Program-made: the position numbers and the translations under genes
Origin: Saprospiraceae bacterium
GTDB lineage: Bacteria; Bacteroidota; Bacteroidia; Chitinophagales; Saprospiraceae
Reading direction: 5' to 3'
Length of the DNA: 11,131 nucleotides
NCBI GenBank assembly: GCA_023299965.1
Contig: JALZVN010000212.1
Coordinates: 1-11,131 of the forward strand
Notes under the pieces: generated by a model
Database searches by the model: none
What the model was told of the DNA's origin: nothing
The model's input: the letters and a program-made list of their open reading frames with translations, nothing else
Part shown: positions 7,701-11,131 of the stretch, piece after piece
Layout of the letters: each line of letters starts with the position of its first letter
How positions within the stretch are numbered: position 1 is the first letter of the stretch

Positions 7701-8516
7701 CTACTTCTCAATAATCAACTTATGAGAAATGAACTCGTTTCCATCGGTTAAGTTCATGAAATACATTCCTTGTGCAAGATCTTGCACTTGAAGCGGTACA
7801 ATGTTCTGACCCGCTTGAACGGATACAGATTGCTGAACGTGCACTTTACCTAACACATCTAATAGTACCATTTGCAAATCCATAGCTTCTTTAGAATTGA
7901 CTTTCAACTCTGTGTATGATGCTGTCGGATTAGGGGCAATAAATGAAGTAATATTGTCCTCTAAAAATGTTGTTGACACCGGCACTATATTGCAATCGAC
8001 CTGCGCCGCTACGTTTATAAAGTAAGATTCATCCGGGTCTCCAATATCATCTGGATAGACGATAGGTGCTCCGGTTGGGAATAAAAAGTTGAATGCATTC
8101 AAGGTAATCATCAAATCGTAATCGCCAGGTGCAACGGTCTCATCAGTTGTACCAGTGATCACAATACAAGCCAATTCTCCAGGTTGAAAAACACAATTTG
8201 GAGGATTACAAGCGTAATCAAAACCTGGAGGTAAGCCTTCAATGGCACCTTCTAAGTTAATAGAAACGGAGTCAATCGCAATCTCTGTACCCAGTACTGG
8301 AAAAGCTGATGGGGTAAGTGTGGATAAGATTTGTTCGTAAAAGAACCCAACACATGTAGAATCTAATCCACCATCCAAGTCCACAAAGTTATATGGCTCT
8401 GGAAGAATGAAAGTCGTATCTGGAGATACGTCAAAGGGTAAACATGCTTCATCTTGAGCGAAAAGGTTCGCGACAAACAGCATGGAGAGTAATAAAATTG
8501 TAAATGTTTTTTGCAT
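7701..8516 (-). CDS. Small secreted protein with T9SS type A sorting domain
   Basis: Complete 271-residue protein. The ATG at 8516 opens a clear signal peptide (Lys3, leucine-rich core, probable cleavage after LFAQ near residue 21). The mature middle part (about 22-190) has cysteines at 25, 55, 103, 108, 117 and 175. Around residues 94-110 it contains a GLPPGFDYACNPPNC stretch of a kind I associate with T9SS-secreted proteins in this phylum, followed by a GDYDLMI strand. This suggests an Ig-like beta fold, not an enzyme. Residues 192-271 are a T9SS type A tail: APNP, LLDVLGK, then GMYFMNL...HKLIIEK. Its tail is clearly different in sequence from those of the two array proteins, so it is not a recent copy of them. 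It is transcribed alone, divergent from the TonB-dependent receptor, with 85 bases between the start codons. Function unknown; binding or surface structure are possibilities. Confidence 0.88.
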   Translation of the reverse strand: MQKTFTILLLSMLFVANLFAQDEACLPFDVSPDTTFILPEPYNFVDLDGGLDSTCVGFFYEQILSTLTPSAFPVLGTEIAIDSVSINLEGAIEGLPPGFDYACNPPNCVFQPGELACIVITGTTDETVAPGDYDLMITLNAFNFLFPTGAPIVYPDDIGDPDESYFINVAAQVDCNIVPVSTTFLEDNITSFIAPNPTASYTELKVNSKEAMDLQMVLLDVLGKVHVQQSVSVQAGQNIVPLQVQDLAQGMYFMNLTDGNEFISHKLIIEK

Positions 8517-8565
8517 GATATTCGTTTAATTTAAATTACATTAGTTCTTGACAATTAGAATTCTA

Positions 8566-8573
8566 CAAAAGTA
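8566..8573 (-). promoter_or_regulatory. Candidate -7 promoter box for the leftward gene
   Basis: The minus strand reads TACTTTTG, an exact match to the Bacteroidota -7 consensus TAnnTTTG. It is 49 bases upstream of the ATG at 8516. About 20 bases further upstream lies only a weak -33 candidate (TTATG, 8594-8598 on the complement). Initiation just downstream would give a leader of roughly 45 bases. Confidence 0.45.
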
Positions 8574-8601
8574 ACACTATTGAGGTGTATTAACATAACC
8601 T

Positions 8602-10881
8602 ATGACTAATATAATGCGTCTTGCACTGTTTTTTATGCTTTTAGGACTCTATGTAGCCGAAGTTAACGCACAGCAGTTCTCTGTGACTGGCTCGGTGGTG
8701 GATGCCTCAAATGGCGAACCTTTGATAGGTGTAACGGTGAGGACTGAAGATCATGGAACGACCACCGATCTTGGCGGGAAGTATACTTTAGAGATTGGTC
8801 AAGAGTCGGTCATACTCTTTTCTTATGTTGGATACGATGATCAAGAGGTGACCGCAATAGAGGCAGCAAACAGATTCGAGATAGTACATATCAGCTTGAT
8901 CGCTTCTGAAAATCTCTTGCAAACTGCTACCGTCACCAGTGGAAAATATGAAAAAGCACTTGGAGAAATAACAGTATCCTTGGAGCTGCTCAAACCTGAA
9001 CTGCTAGAGGCTGTCAATGCCACCAACTTGGATGGAGTGCTAGAAAAGGTACCGGGTGTAACCGTGATTGATGGTCAAGCTAATATCCGTGGCGGAGCGG
9101 GTTATTCTTTTGGAGCGGGTTCTCGGGTGCTGCTCTTGATTGATGATATTCCTGCCCTACAGTCAGATTCTGGAACTGCCAACTGGGATGATATTCCGAT
9201 AGAACTTACCAATCAAATAGAAGTGATCAAAGGCGCATCCTCTGCCCTATTTGGCTCTAGTGCGATGAATGGCATCATCAATCTAAGAACAGATTTTGCG
9301 AAGGAAAAAAGAGAAACTAAGGTCGCTACTTTTGCTACTATATATGATACTCCAAAGGATGACAGTAAAAAATGGTGGGGCAATGGCAATGATACTATCC
9401 CTTCAGATATAGGTGCCTACGTTACTCATAAACAGCGATTTGGTAAACTGGATGTTGTAGGAAGTATATATCTGCGTAATCACAAAAGATGGAATCGAAA
9501 CACTTTTGAAACGTATGGACGAGGTGCTTTAGGACTGCGGTATCGTTTGAATAAAAAATGGACTATTGGGCTCAATGCTAATCTAAGGGACGGAAGTAAT
9601 GGCTCGTTTTTTTATTGGCAGGATGCGGAATCGCTCGCATTGACTGGGAACGCAACGACTATCACACGCAACGACAATACACGATTGATCATAGATCCTC
9701 TAATACAGTATATAGATGGGAATGGAAATAAACATAAGTTTCTAAGTCGTTACTATAATGTGCGTAACAATGTGATAAATAATCAATCCAACTTTTCTTC
9801 TTTGTTGTATGGAGAGTATCAATATCAAAAGCGATTTTTTAATGCTGATCTGATTTTTACTACAGGTGTGGTAGGTACGTACACGGAGTCAGAATCAGAG
9901 CTATTTAGCGATGTACCTTTTGACTCTAATAATCTAGCGTTGTATGCACAGGCAGAGAAGAAATTTTTTGATAAATTGAATATTTCTCTTGGGGTAAGAT
10001 ATGAACGCAATCAGATCAATGCGCCTGATTCGATTCTTGTAGGGGATGAACTCATGGCAGCTGGTTCTGATACGGAGGCTCGACCTGTTTTTAGACTAGG
10101 ACTCAACTATCAAGTAGCGGATAATACTTATCTACGGGCTAGTTTTGGTCAGGGTTATCGCTTCCCTACTATTGCTGAAAAATTTATCAGTACTTCGGTA
10201 GGTTTCCCCATCTCGCCCAATCTAGATTTGCAATCTGAACGGGGATGGTCCGCAGAAATTGGGCTTAAACAAGGGATCAAAATCAATGAGTTTAAAGGAT
10301 TAATCGATATTGCTATCTTTCAAACGGAATATCAAGATATGCTTGAATTTGCTTTTAGCAATGTTTTTGCCCTTGGTTTTCAGTCGCAAAATATTGGCAA
10401 TACCATCATCCGAGGAGTAGACTTTAATATAACAGGAGGCGGTAAATTGTTTAATCAACTTCCTCTAATGGGCTTAATTGGGTATACCTATTTGGATCCA
10501 CGGTTTAGCGAATTTGGGATTCTAGAAATGTCAGGAAGTTCGTCTGAAGAAAATATCCTCAAGTATCGATATGAACATACCGGCAAGCTGGATATTGCTA
10601 CTGACTTCAAAAAATTCAATGTTGGTGTAGCTGGGTTTTATTATTCTAATTTGGAAGCAATTGATCGCCTATTCCTTGTTTTGATACCAGGATTAGAAGA
10701 GTACCGTGAAGTAAATAGTGGTGATTTCTCTATATGGAATCTACGATTGAGTTATGCCATAAATGATAAGTATAAGGTGAGTGCTCATATGAATAATGCT
10801 TTTAACAAAGAGTATACACTAAGACCAGGGATAATAGAGGCACCAAGGCACTTTACACTAAGATTGGATGCTAGTATTTAG
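8602..10881 (+). CDS. TonB-dependent outer-membrane receptor with carboxypeptidase-like regulatory domain
   Basis: Complete 759-residue protein. A signal peptide covers residues 1-24 (cleavage near VNAQ). The ATG at 8614 (Met5) is an equally workable start and would still leave a good signal peptide. Residues 27-102 are a carboxypeptidase-D-like regulatory domain, with VTGSVVDASNGEPLIGVTV, then DLGGKYTL and FSYVGY. Residues 120-230 are the plug, with VLEKVPGVTV, NIRGGAGYSFGAGSRV, LLLIDDIPAL and IEVIKGASSALFGSSAMNGI. The remaining residues form the beta-barrel, ending NNAFNKEYTLRPG...PRHFTLRLDASI; the usual terminal aromatic is replaced by Ile. Such receptors use TonB-ExbBD energy to import large ligands such as siderophores, haem, cobalamin or glycans. 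No SusD-like partner is encoded next to it, which argues against a classic polysaccharide locus. The substrate cannot be read from the sequence. It is divergent from the small T9SS-cargo gene. I found no clear promoter or Shine-Dalgarno sequence. Confidence 0.92.
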   Translation: MTNIMRLALFFMLLGLYVAEVNAQQFSVTGSVVDASNGEPLIGVTVRTEDHGTTTDLGGKYTLEIGQESVILFSYVGYDDQEVTAIEAANRFEIVHISLIASENLLQTATVTSGKYEKALGEITVSLELLKPELLEAVNATNLDGVLEKVPGVTVIDGQANIRGGAGYSFGAGSRVLLLIDDIPALQSDSGTANWDDIPIELTNQIEVIKGASSALFGSSAMNGIINLRTDFAKEKRETKVATFATIYDTPKDDSKKWWGNGNDTIPSDIGAYVTHKQRFGKLDVVGSIYLRNHKRWNRNTFETYGRGALGLRYRLNKKWTIGLNANLRDGSNGSFFYWQDAESLALTGNATTITRNDNTRLIIDPLIQYIDGNGNKHKFLSRYYNVRNNVINNQSNFSSLLYGEYQYQKRFFNADLIFTTGVVGTYTESESELFSDVPFDSNNLALYAQAEKKFFDKLNISLGVRYERNQINAPDSILVGDELMAAGSDTEARPVFRLGLNYQVADNTYLRASFGQGYRFPTIAEKFISTSVGFPISPNLDLQSERGWSAEIGLKQGIKINEFKGLIDIAIFQTEYQDMLEFAFSNVFALGFQSQNIGNTIIRGVDFNITGGGKLFNQLPLMGLIGYTYLDPRFSEFGILEMSGSSSEENILKYRYEHTGKLDIATDFKKFNVGVAGFYYSNLEAIDRLFLVLIPGLEEYREVNSGDFSIWNLRLSYAINDKYKVSAHMNNAFNKEYTLRPGIIEAPRHFTLRLDASI

Positions 10882-10886
10882 CGTTC

Positions 10887-10906
10887 TTAACATTTTTTAA
10901 CATTTT
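10887..10906. repeat. Tandem 10-bp direct repeat TTAACATTTT x2
   Basis: Two perfect adjacent copies lie just after the receptor stop codon and immediately upstream of a possible promoter for the next gene. It may be a regulator site or simply AT-rich spacer sequence. The 118-base gap (10882-10999) contains no clear terminator hairpin, so some read-through from the receptor gene into the next gene is possible. Confidence 0.4.
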
Positions 10907-10936
10907 GGTAGCATTCTTTAAATATACTTAACTTTA
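10904..10936 (+). promoter_or_regulatory. Candidate promoter for the gene starting at 11000
   Basis: TTTG at 10904-10907 is followed after 21 bases by TAACTTTA (10929-10936), one mismatch from TAnnTTTG. This spacing fits the Bacteroidota housekeeping promoter. Initiation a few bases downstream would leave a leader of about 55-60 bases. The very AT-rich context makes chance matches likely. Confidence 0.35.
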
Positions 10937-10999
10937 CATTCGTTTACTTTTATATCCTTATACTCGTTTTAGAATTATTAGACAATAAAATACCCTATT

Positions 11000-11131
11000 A
11001 TGAAAAAGATATTAATTGCTCTCGTTGCTGTATTTAGTATAGCATTCATAAAGCACTCAGAAGCGTCTACTGGCTTATTGCTTATCAAAGAAACGGCATC
11101 CTTTATCTCTATCAATACGATATTGAGCCAT
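11000..11131 (+). CDS. N-terminus of an exported protein (3' end outside window)
   Basis: An ATG at 11000 opens 44 codons with no stop to the window edge. The start reads MKKILIALVAVFSIAF, a classic Sec signal peptide with two lysines and a hydrophobic core. Cleavage is likely after SEA near residue 22. The roughly 20 mature residues seen carry no recognisable motif. A promoter-like pair lies 64-96 bases upstream. The class of the protein cannot be stated; there is no lipobox cysteine, so it is not an obvious lipoprotein. Confidence 0.72.
   Translation, partial: MKKILIALVAVFSIAFIKHSEASTGLLLIKETASFISINTILSH

Noticed and set aside
8548..8582. Possible plus-strand promoter for the receptor gene (TTG 8548 with CACTATTG 8575)
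   Set aside because: Two mismatches in the -7 box and a 24-base spacer make it no better than chance in this AT-rich sequence.
1..11131. CRISPR array, tRNA, rRNA, transposase or phage genes
   Set aside because: The direct repeats found are all protein-coding modules, and no other signal of these elements was seen.

Overview
The window looks like AT-rich chromosomal DNA from a member of the Bacteroidota. Three things point there: three secreted proteins end in type IX secretion system (T9SS) type A sorting domains, there is a TonB-dependent receptor with an N-terminal carboxypeptidase-like regulatory domain, and genes lack clear Shine-Dalgarno sequences while at least one has a Bacteroidota-type -7 promoter box. 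The family cannot be fixed from the sequence; Saprospiria- or Flavobacteriia-like lineages would both fit.

Layout: positions 1-1800 hold the 3' part of a gene for a secreted protein made of about 90-residue cysteine-framed modules plus a T9SS tail. A hairpin terminator and a 0.35-kb gene-free spacer follow. Positions 2210-7363 encode a complete 1717-residue paralogue: signal peptide, 17 cysteine-framed modules and a T9SS tail, then a second terminator of similar sequence. Positions 7422-7640 are a gene-free convergent region with a compact, probably structured element. A strong hairpin then closes a leftward gene (8516 to 7701) for a small T9SS-secreted protein. Divergent from it, 8602-10881 encodes a 759-residue TonB-dependent outer-membrane receptor. 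At the right edge (11000 onward) another exported protein begins and is cut by the window end.

Functionally this is a cell-surface region. The two array proteins should be exported by Sec, crossed over the outer membrane by T9SS, and displayed or released as long disulfide-stabilised rods. The most notable content is the 1717-residue array protein. It has 86 cysteines in its modules, always four or six per module. It contains only two lysines. Its centre is an alternating two-type module array with nested duplications still visible at DNA level. I do not recognise the module as a named domain, and its function (adhesion, matrix, binding) is not shown by the sequence. No operon, CRISPR array, tRNA, rRNA or transposase was seen.
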